Shown here: one piece after another, positions 33,083 to 44,645 of the stretch
Position numbering within the stretch: position 1 is the stretch's first letter
Layout: each line of letters starts with the position of its first letter
Origin: Entoloma clypeatum
Lineage: Eukaryota; Basidiomycota; Agaricomycetes; Agaricales; Entolomataceae
Length of the DNA stretch: 64,000 nt
Direction of reading: 5' to 3'
NCBI GenBank assembly: GCA_963565915.1
Contig: OY751488.1
Span: 4,092,001-4,156,000, forward strand
Made by a program: the position numbers and the translations under genes
Notes under the pieces: model-generated
The model's database searches: none
What the model saw: the letters and a program-made list of their open reading frames with translations, nothing else
Told to the model about the DNA's origin: nothing

Positions 33083-36000
33083 GTGTGTAGCTGGCAAGGT
33101 TGTGTTCGGCACGCGCCGAGCACTGTCATCCAGGGTCCCAAACACTGCCACCTGTATGTGTGAATCGTCTGTGGTAATTGAGCTTGATCTAGTTCAACAC
33201 GCAAACTCCATCGCGAGCGACCACATCATCGGTGAACTCAACGCAACGGCTGGAGGAGTATTCCATGTTTATCTTCGGTTAATGAAAAAAATGATCTGTA
33301 ATGGTTATCCAGTAAGTTCCCATTCCTCGTCCTGCATTCAAGTTCGCCGTGCCTTGAAAAAGAAGTTCGACAAATTGTATTGGATGCCGTAGGGGTTATG
33401 ACCCAACATTCACCAAGGCAAGTGGTCTTCCTCACGCTGCGTCAGCGCCATTTGTGATGGTCAAGGGCTTTGCGCCAAGCTGGAACCCCTGGTACTGGGT
33501 TGTTTTGTCAAGAAATTCTCCCCTCTCGCACATCGCCTTTGTGACGAGAGCAACAGGGGGGATCACCATCTGCTGTACAAGATGTTCCTGTCCAGACACG
33601 GCCCAATAGGATATGAATACCTTCCGGTGGGCAGCTGGGTGTTCATGTCTTGTCGCCGCAATCCAAGCGCCGGCGTGTGACGAGAAGGTTCAACGAAGAC
33701 TGGTATCGGCATGAGTGTAGAGATCTAATTCGAATAATCCAAGTGTTATCTCAAGTACGTACCTTACCAGAAAATTTCGAAGAAGAACAGCTTCGAGATC
33801 GGGCCAACGGTTGCTGCGAAATGTTCGTCGAACATCAGCGTTGACGGACGAAGCGGCCAGCAGATACAGCAGGAGGTTCAGCGGCGGGACGCACAAGTAT
33901 CACGTTGGTTCTGCGAGTATCTCAGAGACCATAGTCGACCAGGAGGGAGTCGAAACGAGGGATCAGATGATCCTGCAGGCGCGGACTTGGTGACAAAAAG
34001 GTTACTGCTGCTCGCGATGCTTTGTTACTTGGGATAAGCTGTCGTAGCGGTTAACCTGTGTTCCTTTCTTCCTACCAAAAACATGATTACATGCCTTGAA
34101 CGAATTCAGGCGCCCTCTCCATCTCCCTTCCATTTTGACCCAAACATCTCCCTGGGCGAGAAAAATCGTAAAATGTGTCGGGGTCGGCAAGAGCGGCGAG
34201 TCATGAACGGGTTTCAGGCCTAGAAGTAAACTCCGTACGTCGCATGAGACGGGAGTGGCCAGAGAGGTGCAGCCGCGGGTACGCAAGAGTTTTGTCGAAC
34301 CTTGGTGTCGGCAAGGATGGCGTGGAGGTCGACCGAATACTACAAGGAGTATTCTAGCGACCAGAACTCCATATGTTGAGAAAGGAGTGGTAAGAGGAAG
34401 TGCAGATGCATGGGTAACCCCATACATTGCATTGCGCGACCAGCAGACGCAGGAGTAGACTCCGTCGTTGCAAGAGCAATGAAGGAAAGAGGGAGATCGG
34501 AGATCTCGGAGATCAGATAATCGCTAGTGCACAGCCAGTGCACAGCCTCACGGAACGAACATACCGAGTCCGAACAGAGACGTCACGAAGTCATCATGAC
34601 GAGGTTCGTTCGTTGTTGTTCATGTATCCGCTTTTGCCTTTTTCGATTTAACAAACCGTTTTTCAAAGGTTTGCTTAGTGCAAGGCCGAACGGTGATGCT
34701 ACGAAGTCTTCCATGACTAGGTACGTCCGTTGTGTTTGTTTCTGTCATTTTTCAGATTGAAAGGCCCATCCGAAGGTGTCGCGCGTCAACAGGGCAGTTA
34801 TCCGGCGTTCGTCTTTCTACTGCGGAACGGACGGGGTACACGAGTTCAACACAGGAGGCCGTATCCGTGAACGGATACCTCTTGGTCAAAATGTGCGTCG
34901 TCTTTGTCTCTGAAGAACCGCTCCTCGACTTCCGTCATCTCCCAGGTCACTCGCCAGTCTCGGCGTCTGGTTTTCATGGATATGTGGGGTTTCGACGGCA
35001 TGTAAGGTATGTCTCATTTACCGTTCACTCCAATGTTAAATTTAACGGTCTATTTCATTCAGGATGGTGGGACCATAGATGACTCGTCTAGCCACAGACG
35101 TCGTCTTTCCAGCCTACCGTTTCATTTCGCAAGGGGACCCACTCGGAGTCGTACTCCCAGTGTGGTACTGATTGGTCGATCCTCGCTGGAGTTGTACTCT
35201 CGTGATGGATCGTTCTCGTCGTTCCAGTGGGTCAGGCGGGTCGGAGGCATTGTTCTAACCTCTCCATTGCCAGGGCTTTCGTGGTGATGAGTGTGCTTTC
35301 GGCTCTACGTCATCGTATTGAACGGTAAGTTTCGTCGGTTTATCTTTCCGGAACGAACGGCTCTGAATGTTTAATATTCATTGTGCTTCATAGGTTCCTT
35401 GAGACATCTCATTTGAACATCGTTCTCATGTAAAATAAACTTGTCAAATCTATTTTTTCACGGTTTATTAACGGTACGTTCAATTTCGCAGTTGCGGCGC
35501 GTTCAAAACACAGCGCTGATTGCGACATTTGCTTCATAGTTCAAGTCCCAGGTTTTCGGTACGGTCTAGCCTCAGGAGTGTAGTTCATGAACACGGAGGT
35601 CTTTGCGAGACTCTAGGAACAATGGGTCGCTCGAAGGGTGAGGGTAACTCCTCATTCGATAACTTAAGTCTTTCTATGTTGTCGACCTGAAGTCTGGCAC
35701 CCAAGTGTAAAATAATCCAAGAGACGTGAGACCAGAGGCCGAGGGCATGGTCCCGCCAGAGGGGGACTCTGAAGCCGATCCAGGAGTGGCGTCTTTGCTA
35801 GCGGCAGTGACATTCTTTGCAAACGAGCTGCGTGGGGCAACCTCGTCAGTAGTACTGATATATCAAAACCTGTACTTACAGCTGAACCGTGATACATCTG
35901 CAGCTGTACTTATAGCTCTGATATATCACGGTGTTTGATATATCAAAGCCTCTGATAGTATCGGTCCAGTCATTCCCCGGCTCTGGGCCCTCCTGAGGCT

Positions 36001-36540
36001 GTATCCGGAACACTGCGGACCTTGTCAACGCTGTGAGGTCGCGCCCTCGTCGTTCTTGGCGTCCGATCAATGTCCGATCACTGATGTGTTCGGACATATT
36101 TAGTTCACGAGAGATCGTTTGTCAGGATCTCTGTTCTAGAAATAGATGATGTCCCGTCATCTTTGTCATACTTCCTCTCAATCTGCTGTTTTATTTATGT
36201 TTCTCCGAAAAAAAAAAACATCAAAAAAAAACCCCGTTCTTCCACAAATCGTGCAAAACCCGCAATGGTCACACATCATTGACAATGCTGCTATGGCTTC
36301 GCATCAAATTTCAAAAAAAAATTGTATTCTCCCGAAAAAAAAAATCTACAAAATAGCAGTACCGGCGTGCATGCGGCGTCGCGTTCAGGGGATGTGGCAT
36401 TATATAGGATTTTTTAAGTAAAGGTGGAGGTAATGGCTACATCGTGGTTAGAATTGTTGTAGAGTCATGTAAATTGAACATTTGGGAGGTTGTTTGAGGA
36501 GGGCCTTGGGTAGTCGCAGGTTTCCCGAGGTCTCCTCAAA
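33083..36540. other. No confidently supported gene
   Basis: This 3.4-kb stretch lies upstream of the transcription factor. A 64-codon frame at 33650-33844 (RRFNEDWYRHECRDLIRIIQV) has protein-like composition and a possible GTACGT donor inside, but no homology I recognise. At 34575-34625 and 34692-34745 two related segments (ACGAAGTC..CATGAC.AGGT.CGT.CGTT) follow each other about 115 bp apart. Three runs of eight or more A occur at 36206-36345. I cannot support a transcript. Confidence 0.4.
35886..35932. repeat. Inverted repeat with TGATATATCA palindromes
   Basis: ACCGTGATA (35886-35894) is the exact reverse complement of TATCACGGT (35924-35932). The palindrome TGATATATCA occurs three times nearby (about 35857, 35919 and 35936). 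It could be a structured repeat or a cluster of binding sites; no gene start is identifiable next to it. Confidence 0.6.
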
Positions 36541-36562
36541 ACCTAGACTTAGTGGGACTGGC

Positions 36563-36611
36563 GTTCCACGGATCAGACATCTTCGATCGGCAGCCCCTCA
36601 ACTATGTTGAG
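36563..36611 (+). repeat. Introner-like hairpin repeat, copy a
   Basis: A 49-bp GT...AG-bounded sequence containing ACGGATCAGACATCTTCGAT then CGGCAG, nearly matching the gene A intron at 40970-41024. No surrounding coding exon is recognisable. Confidence 0.55.
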
Positions 36612-36662
36612 TACCTGTACTCTCTACCAGCGATGGATGGTCAAAGGGAATGTCTTCAGTTG

Positions 36663-36690
36663 CCGCGGATCGATACCTCATGATCCGCGG
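36663..36690. repeat. Introner-like hairpin repeat, copy b
   Basis: CCGCGGATC (36663-36671) and GATCCGCGG (36682-36690) form a perfect 9-bp-arm hairpin. It shares the CGGATC/GATCNGCGG arms of the other copies but lacks the TTCGA loop. Confidence 0.55.
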
Positions 36691-36912
36691 AACATATTGT
36701 ATGATGGACATGACAAGACAGTACATATATCTGAGCTGGAGCTGAGTGGCCAAGTCAGGCACCTTGTTGTTGCCTACTTGCAGAATGATTAGTATAACTC
36801 GTGGATGGTGTGTCTAGACAGTCAGAATCCCAGGAATAATTTCTGCGTGGTGAACTCATGAGTGGTTGACGGTCATTATAACTATTTACTACAGTACATT
36901 GGTATATAGGGC

Positions 36913-37001
36913 CGCTGATCGAACGATGCCAACTCGCGGTCATCCAGAGGTTATTTTATGTCCGCCGATCGGAAGGCTTCGACCTGCGGCAAATTACACA
37001 G
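36913..37001 (+). repeat. Introner-like hairpin repeat, copies c and d
   Basis: A first motif (GCTGATCGAACGATGCCAAC then TCGCGG, 36914-36939) is followed by a GT...ACAG-bounded unit (36950-37001) with CCGCCGATCGGAAGGCTTCG and CCTGCGG. Both have paired CCGC/GCGG arms around a short loop. Confidence 0.5.
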
Positions 37002-37089
37002 AGAAATACTCGGCAGATCCAAGACATCGGATCGGTGGACTTATCTGATCATCTGTCAATAGGTTATTACACAAACTGAATATAATACA

Positions 37090-37147
37090 GTGAGACATAC
37101 CGCCGGGCTTCGACCCGCGGCACATTACACGACCAAATACTCCGCAG
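37090..37147 (+). repeat. Introner-like hairpin repeat, copy e
   Basis: A GTGAGA...CCGCAG unit holding CCGCCGGGCTTCGACCCGCG, a strong hairpin with the TTCGA loop. The stretch CGGCACATTACACGACCAAA matches the preceding copy (CGGCAAATTACACAGAGAAA). Confidence 0.55.
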
Positions 37148-40100
37148 ATCAGATACATCGGATCGGCGGACTGATACATCTCGGAGATCTGGTCGGATCT
37201 TGGATCTCGATCAGAGATCGATCAGATCTTGTAGACGATACGATCACAGCATGGCTGTGCAGCATGTCTCTCTGCTTCGTTCCACCTCCATCCACCCTCT
37301 GTCCTTCGTCATTCGCCACTGTCCACTATGCCTCCATGCAAGACGTCCAACAAGCACAAGACATCTTCTCCGAAGAAGATGCGGCCGGCCAAACGGGCTC
37401 GACGGGACGGGGAGACGATACACAAGGGGGTGGACGACGTGGGGAATACGAGGATGGAGGTGACAATGACCCAGATGTCAGGACCAGTGCATCTCACGTC
37501 CATCAACATACTGTACGACAATAACGATCACCTTTTTTTGCAGATCAGAGTTCCAGGGACACTTTCTGGGCGGAAACCGCAAGGTGCAGGACAATATCGC
37601 CAACTTTTATATGATTCTCAATGTCGTACCTCTATCGCAGGCGGTTCTAGTGAATCGACGGCTGGTCCGTTGAATACAAACACAGTCGCAGGTTCATCGA
37701 CTACGATTGCTGGCCCATCGAGGACGACCTGCGCTAAGGACCCCATCCAGTCAACCGCTGACGCTTCAAAATGTGAATGACCGCTTCCAATTTGACTCCC
37801 ACTGAAGCCTTGTGCTGCACCTCCTGCACCTCCTGCACTGTCTTCTCCATCGTCACCTGCGACATCACCCCCTCTACGTGCACCGTCTGCGCCGTCTAAG
37901 AAGGCCGCAGGTCTAGTGCCTCCGATTGGCGGCTCGGACGACACGTCTTTTGACGAAGACAAAGACGATTACACAAATCTCGGAAAGGCCCACGATGTCA
38001 AGGGGAAGGGCCAGCAGGATGAGGATGAGGATGAGGATGAGGACGAAGAAGACGAGGACAACAAGGGAGGCAGAGGAGAGGGCGAGGAAGAGAGCAGAGA
38101 GGATATCCAAGGACAGGATGAGGACAAGGATGAACGGATCGCACCTGATTGCAAGGCCCACAAGATGGGATCCTGCACAGCCATTCGCGAAGAGAAGACA
38201 CTCGGACCCTCCGACGATACAAAGGAGGCCCTCTCGCAAAAAGCAATAATATCATATAACATCTTCGATATTTGCGATCTGCCCAAACCTCTTTCTTTCG
38301 GAAAGTTCAATCCTCGCCCGGAGAGGCCTTCGGGCGCCAAGGACCTCATCGAGGAATGGAGGTCTGTGGAATTCACTCCATTCAAAGCAGATTGTATGAT
38401 CTACGTTGGAGTGGGATGAAAGGATATAGACCCCAGGTGCATCAACAAGAACCCTTCCATCAATAACGACTCGCCTCGTCTCGCCCTCGCCCCAAACTCG
38501 CCCCTCATCTATCTCGAAGCATACAGTGGGCGGCACCGATACAAGGCCATCGTTTCTGCAACGGACACCATCCAAAAAGACATCGACGCCAAGAAGCTCA
38601 GGATCGACAAGCTGCGCAACGTCAACGCAGAATTGAGGAAGTATTGCGCCATGGTGGAGGAGATGGAGGGACTCGAACTCGAGATTCACAATGCTGAGGT
38701 GGATATCATCAGATTCAGAACATGGGGTGTCGTCGTATATGATACAGGTGTGTGCTTCGGTATTCGCTGCCTTCCTCCTTCTGACTTACCGTCCATATGA
38801 AGCCCTTGTGCAAAAGTTTGGCATTGGCCCCCATCTATCCCGAAACACGCAACACGTCATGTCCATCAAGGACGACTGTGAACACCTCCACCGCATTCTA
38901 CTTGAGTGCCGCGTCGTTGTCGATACAAAGAGTGAGTTGAGACTAAAGGCCTTTCTTTCAAAGTATACGACGACGAGCGACAAGCCCGTCATCGCATCCA
39001 TTGTCCACAGCAAGGAGGTCCGCAGCATCCTCTTACAACTCGTCAATTTCGGCTCCCATTTCCATCTCTCGACTCCGATGTCTCAGAAGTGGATAAAGGC
39101 CAACCTCTTCTCCATCTCCGGCGGGGTACGTCCCAACAACTTTTGATTTTTCATCTCATGTTACAATCCTCTACTCCAGTTAATTATAGCTTATATCAAT
39201 CATGGCCTGAACGTTTGGAACGGCATCTTCTCCCCAACAATTCTGTACAATCTCGATGGGGACAACGACACCGAATGGGCCCGATACCAAGATTCCCTGG
39301 TGAGCAAAGACGAACGGATTCGACGACAAGGCCTTCGAACATCCATTTCGACATGGAACTCGCTCGCACTTCCCGACAACGCCTCGAAACTCCTCGACAT
39401 GTTGTCTTCGGAGACATTCACCACGATTGATAAGTCGGGTGATAGGTTCTTGGACGAACCGGCAATATTCTTGGCGCAAGGGGAGAAGTCCTGGGAGGAG
39501 GTCATGGCCGAATACGTGGACGACATCTTCACCATATTCGAAGATTCCATCTTGTCGGCCGCGACAACGTCCAAAGCCCATTCGAAGATGAAAAAGGGTC
39601 TGCGCAGAAAGCTAGATTGGTATTTCTTCAACCATGATTTGTTCTACGTCACGCCTGTTCTTCCCTTGCTCACGCCTAAGGTCGTCATCTGTCTGGTGCA
39701 GGCGTTGCAACACATTCCGAATGCGTTGCAAGAGGTACATATGTCTATATTCTAACTGTTTGGTCATGTCAATCCTTCTTATCTGTAGTTCTTTTCGTGA
39801 ATATTTCCATTGTCGCCGTATTTCACCAACAGTCTGAAGACGATGAGCGAGCCAAAGGACCTCGCCGTGTTCGTGATCTGTAGTCTGCATCTGAATGGCA
39901 ACCGACTGTTCCTGGACCACAAGATCTCAGAAGTCGTTCATACAGTACGTTGTGTCAATTTTGGTGTGTGGTTCGACTAACATATTTGACAGTTTATGTT
40001 CTTTCCTCTGCTGCACATCAAAGACTTCCACCGGCTCGAGGCAGACATGGGAAAGTCAAAAGTTGCTCCTTGTCCAACGACGGCTGCGCAGATGATGCTG

Positions 40101-40969
40101 AGCACTTTCAAGGCGGCATACCCTGCGATGCAAGATATGGCTTCGACCCTCTGCGATTGAATGAAAGCAAACAAAGGGGAGGTAAGTAAAGAATGGTGGC
40201 CACTGAATCCTCGACAGTGCTATGACTGGCGAGCGTCTGGTCTGAAAAACGCTCCTCGGGATCTGGTCAAGTTTGCCAATGCCGTGGTTATCGAGACGAG
40301 CCGGGTCAGAACGTACTGGGAATGACTGTTCAAAACATCGTTGGCATCGCGACGTCTTCGTGTTGCGCTTCAAGAGGCCTGGCACCCGTATCTGTCTGGG
40401 CCAAAGAAAATGAAGTACCACGACGCGTCTGGATCTGAACCGATTGTGAAGGGATATGTATATCCCGACATGTTGGTGGTCAAGGCCGATGGAACGATGG
40501 ACGGCGAGATCCCCGAGGAGGTTGACCTCGCCGCTATTCTTGAAGAGCAGAGGTGCAAGGCGATCGACGAAGAACAACGGAAACAACTTGCCTCCCTCCT
40601 CGTCAAATTTCAGAATCTCCCTGGTTGTCGCGCGACCCCTGAGACGAAGATTCTCAACGACTCTGTTCGAAGCGCTCTTGACACTCTCATGTCGGTAAGT
40701 GTATTTTATCAACCTGGATGTCATGTTTCTCGTCTAATTGGTGTACATCTAGGCTTATCTACGCAATCTTGTTGTCCTCGAAGATATGCAGGCTGAGATA
40801 ATTAGCAGGAGTGGCAAGAACATCGAGCCCGGGGTGTCTTGGTCGACCAACACAGATATCCTGCCTTTGCAATACAACCACCTGGAGTTGTGGACCAAAT
40901 CTCATGAGGTAGCCAATAAGAACACTGTTATGTACAAGAAGAAGAGGGTCGCAGAACTTGAACGTCGAG

Positions 40970-41024
40970 GTATAACACCACGGATCCGATGTCTTCGATC
41001 GGCAGCTAATTATTTGAGTCACAG
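40970..41024 (+). repeat. Gene A intron 8: introner-like element
   Basis: A 55-nt intron, GTATAA...CACAG, holding CACGGATCCGATGTCTTCGA then TCGGCAGCTAATTA. Its removal keeps the frame (exon ends CGA G, next exon GAGCTG). It shares its body with introns 9 and 10. Confidence 0.75.
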
Positions 41025-41072
41025 GAGCTGTTGCTACAGAGAAGACTGTCGACGTTGCAGCAAAATGTCAAG

Positions 41073-41122
41073 GTAAGTACCTGCGGATCAGAATCATCTG
41101 ATCGGCGGCTTATTCTCTGCAG
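41073..41122 (+). repeat. Gene A intron 9: introner-like element
   Basis: A 50-nt intron, GTAAGT...CTGCAG, holding CTGCGGATCAGAATCATCTG then ATCGGCGGCTTATT. It lies 48 nt after intron 8 and keeps phase 1. Confidence 0.75.
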
Positions 41123-41152
41123 AACATCGTCTCGTGGAGGAGAAACATCTGG

Positions 41153-41208
41153 GTAAAGGTCCGCCATTCCGAAGCCTTCGATCGGCGGGTTATTTAACGA
41201 TGTTATAG
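41153..41208 (+). repeat. Gene A intron 10: introner-like element
   Basis: A 56-nt intron, GTAAAG...TATAG, holding GTCCGCCATTCCGAAGCCTT then CGATCGGCGGGTTATT. It follows a 30-nt exon and keeps phase 1. Confidence 0.75.
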
Positions 41209-42250
41209 GGCCTGCTGTGACTTCATCAAAGTCAAACATCGACCAACACACTGGTCCGCAGCTCATCGTCATCCGTTCGACAGCTCATCGTACATATAGA
41301 ACCGCAATCGAAATCCAAACAGGGTCCCGTCCGTCAAGGTACGTGCAGCCATACCGTTCATTTCACATCTGTGCTCATCCCCCATATAGAGTTGTCTTCG
41401 GAGGACGAAAATGTGACTGTGGATATCAATGTAGGATCACCTGCATCCTCTTCTTTCCTTGGCCCTGTGAAAATGAAGAACAGTGAGCTTACATACCTTT
41501 ATCTTGCATCTCACTCATTCAAGCGTTACAAGACGAGCAGTCTCCCACCCCTTCGCCGAAGGCGCCTTATACACAATGTACGTACCAATTGTGCATTCTC
41601 TCTCTCTCTCTCTTCCACTCAATACCCACTTCTTCATAGTGCCTAACCCAAACCCTCGCCTCCGCCAACAACGCGCCTCCGCCAACAACGCGCCTCTGCC
41701 TCCACCTCCGCCCCCACCAACGACGATGACGATGACGATGATGATGATGATGATGATGCCAATGCCGAAGAACCTCAACAACAGCAACAGTGACAAATCG
41801 CCGTCGCCGAATCGACCACTCGTCGTGCCAAACCCGCAGCTGTCGAAGATGACACCGAAACAGAGGTCCTTCAGAAGCGTAAACGTCCCAAGGTCCAACA
41901 AGCTCCCAAGGTCAAGGCTCCACAGCCGAGTCTGGAGGTCTGAGGTCTCTCTCTTCGTCGTCTGCCTCCTCGTTTTTTTGTTTTGTTTTATATCTGTACC
42001 ACCACCCCCACTCATGCATTTATCTGACCATATCTTTTGCTGTACCACCACCTGCCAATCAATCAATAAAATATTTATATTATCATTTTGTGTCACACTC
42101 TAAGTCAAAACATAATTTGACTGGCCCTTGAACGCGTCCCTGGTTACCGATATTCAACTGATTCACCAATCCGATCACAGATATTCTATTTCCGACTTAA
42201 CCGTTTTTTTTTTTTTTTTGACTTTGTTCGTTTCTTTTTGCCAACACATC

Positions 42251-44645
42251 ATGGACAGCAACACTCCTCCCTCGTCTCTCGAGCCTCTTCGTGTCCCATT
42301 TGATGTCGCCCTCACCCCACATGGTTTCGATACACCGGATGCTCTGAGTCAAACTATCACAATGGCAAGCGCGTTGATGGCAGCAGATAGTGGGTCCAAC
42401 AGTTCAGAAACATTCTTTGACAACCGACCATGACCGATCCAACTCAATCAACTGCGTCAGCTGTATGAAGAGAATAGAAGAATGAGCGCAATAACCCTGC
42501 TGCTCAATGGCAGACGTATGATCTCGTTTCAGGAATCCGGATTCCTCGCAGACAAACACGATCCTTTACTTGTTTGGTCGGCGGATGAGACATATATCAA
42601 CTTGTTGATCTATGTGGGAAGAGGGTTAGGGCTTGGTGCGCTTCTTCCGAACCTCAACGTGCATCACAACTTCGAGTTCCGGATTGATTTATTGAAGCCC
42701 TATCGCGTTTTCAGTGCCAAGTTTGCGAAGCTGGGATTTGATCCTGAAGGATGTATGTTATGGATTGGAAAGTCCCCTGCAAGCGAAGACGTATGGTTGA
42801 CGTTTGTGCCATGGACGATCGACGATGACGACGACATAGATGCGCAGGATGTGAAACCTGGTGATAGTTCTGGGATCAGTACAATGGGTACGACATGATA
42901 TCATCGTGTTGTTATGTTTCTTGCCAGCATGATCAAGGACATCGCTTATCTGGACGTTACGGTTGACGATGACTACCCCGACGTATCTGACGACACAGAC
43001 TTTTTGTTTGCAAGCAATATCTTGTTAGTGCCTTCTATTCTTGATTTTAGTCTGCCAATCCAAGTCTTTGGAATGGCGAAGTTTTTCAGATATCTGCGTG
43101 GTGTTATTGGCCAATGATTGAATCCAGTTTGTCTGTAATGATATATAGCCGCGGGTCATGGTGTTCCGATTCGCGGGCTGTATACCACACATATCGATTG
43201 ATTGTGATACCACCAATCCATGTCTCTCAATCTGCAGCTCGAATTAACAATTGTGCTAATACATCTTGGTGATTACAGGGAACGATGGATAGCTCTGAAC
43301 ATAACCCAGATGCGATGTCTCAACAATGCTATCAAAATGAAATATGTATGCTGGGTCAGGGATGGTCCAGAAGACTACAAATCGGATGGGTTCTTTTTGG
43401 AACGATACCCAACTATAGTCACATCTCGATATGGACAGAACCAAGAGTTTGGTATCAATCTCGAAGAGGAGAAAGCAAACTGGAAACGTGATAGAGACTT
43501 CTCTCGAATTCGGTATATCACAGTTGCAATTGCCACACATATCATGTATGTCGAGATACCACTTTCTTGCCCTATTCTTACAACCTCATGACAGTGCAAG
43601 AATGGCAAATAGATTCCACAATGTCGATGTAGAAGAGATCTGGCAAGACTACCCTGATGGTATATTCGATAGCCCAGATCCACATGTCCGTACACAACTC
43701 CCTCAACACGAGGTCGAAGACCTTCCCCACATGGATGCCGATGGCAATCCTATTCACATATACTCTGCAGATGGATACCACATCCAAAGACGTCTAGGCA
43801 TCTTTTCAACATCATCGAAGCCGCACGGGATTCTTATCAAGTCAGATAGGCTTCAGAACGTATTCATCAGAGATATAGACGACATAGAGGACGATGGATC
43901 AGATGATGGCCTGGAAGCATCCATTCCATTCACGTTCTATCCTCAAGCAGGTCTCCATACTCTGGGTCATTTCCAGGCAAAATGGTTGATGGCTCCTTGT
44001 TACCCACTTGTCAAACACATCAACCGTTCTCTTCAAATACCATCAGATGCAGATGACAGTGAGGATGTTCTGAGAAAGGTCATACATGGAATATCAAGTC
44101 AAGGATACAATGCGGTCACACACCACACACGGGGACGTACCGCTCAGCATCACGATGTACAGATCGGACTTGTAACAGCTTCTCTAGCAGGAGCATGGTC
44201 TGTATCGCCGAAGACAACACAGATCGCACAACGATTGCGCCAGAAATGTGACCACAAGATGCCACATATAGCATATGCAAATAAGATTCAAAACCCAAAT
44301 ATATGTCGTGATCTGCGTCTTGAAAATGTCTATTGGATTGACATGGATAGTCTGTCTGAAGAACAAAGAGATGGAGGGCAAGTATACACATCTTCAGATC
44401 ATTTGGTTCATTGGTCTGATATTATCATATAGATTTATTGTTGAAGAGATTCTTGTTAGCCTTGGTAACTTGTGGAACCATGGGTCATTATTCAATCTCA
44501 TCAAAAAACATGTTGAAACATTCAAACCACATGTAAGATGGTATGATGTGATATACAAGTATAAACTAATCGATCTAACATATAGGTGTTTCTGGCGCTC
44601 TACAAGTGGACGACCTTTCCATTATACCTTATAGTTAGAGAGTAG
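42251..44645 (+). pseudogene. Gene B: multi-exon gene of unknown function downstream of gene A
   Basis: The ATG at 42251 (MDSNTPPSSLEPL) opens a frame with one TGA at 42431, continuing with an acidic, hydrophobic-rich region (FVPWTIDDDDDIDAQD). After small exons near 42920-43135, a well-formed exon (43279-43541) reads WVRDGPEDYKSDGFFLERYP. An intron of about 50 nt follows, then a long exon (43593-44384) with HIYSADGYHIQRRLG, LGHFQAKWLMAPCYPLVKHI, HDVQIGLVTASLAGAW and FRLENVYWID-like RLENVYWIDMDSL. Terminal exons reach TAG at 44643-44645. Splice phases near 42887 and 44384 are unresolved. It appears to be a soluble protein without signal peptide or membrane segment. I do not recognise the family. 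It starts about 300 bp after gene A on the same strand. Confidence 0.5.
43149..43179 (+). repeat. Introner-like hairpin in a gene B intron
   Basis: GCCGCGGGTCATGGTGTTCC then GATTCGCGGGCTGT forms an imperfect CCGCGG/CGCGGG hairpin like those in gene A introns. It lies inside the probable intron 43135-43278 (GTAATG...TTACAG), whose removal restores a long open frame. Confidence 0.45.

Larger units (their letters stand above)
37328..41943 (+). pseudogene. Gene A: large multi-exon gene of unknown function with TGA-only interruptions
   Basis: The start ATG at 37328 opens a basic, nuclear-signal-like N-terminus (SPKKMRPAKRARR). A single long first exon (to 38747) adds a Pro/Ala linker, a Glu/Asp-rich run (about residues 230-270) and a coiled coil (KKLRIDKLRNVNAELRKY). 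Exons at 38803-39125, 39180-39734, 39789-39944, 39993-40181, 40218-40694, 40753-40969, 41025-41072, 41123-41152 and 41209-41338 splice in phase with GT...AG introns of 36-58 nt. The 3' end is less certain; a bas/acidic tail (QKRKRPKVQQ) ends with TGA at 41941-41943. Six in-frame stops (37778, 37793, 38417, 39798, 40158, 40323) are all TGA. I recognise no catalytic domain; it resembles long, lineage-specific mushroom proteins. Probably a young pseudogene. Confidence 0.6.

Noticed and set aside
36146..36421. Lys-rich frame at 36.15-36.4 kb
   Set aside because: It is produced by poly-A runs and lacks any conserved feature.
41726..41757. GAT/ATG microsatellite as a regulatory element
   Set aside because: Best explained as an Asp-coding simple repeat in the gene A tail.
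41483..42103. 206-codon frame with poly-Met at 41.5-42.1 kb as a separate gene
   Set aside because: It overlaps the 3' exons of gene A; the Met run is a GAT microsatellite that reads as Asp in the more protein-like frame.
37328..44645. A nuclear code in which TGA means Trp
   Set aside because: TGG is used for Trp throughout the same genes, Copia-1 shows Arg CGA at the TGA of Copia-2, and several genes end in TGA. Mutation is simpler, though homologue alignment should settle it.
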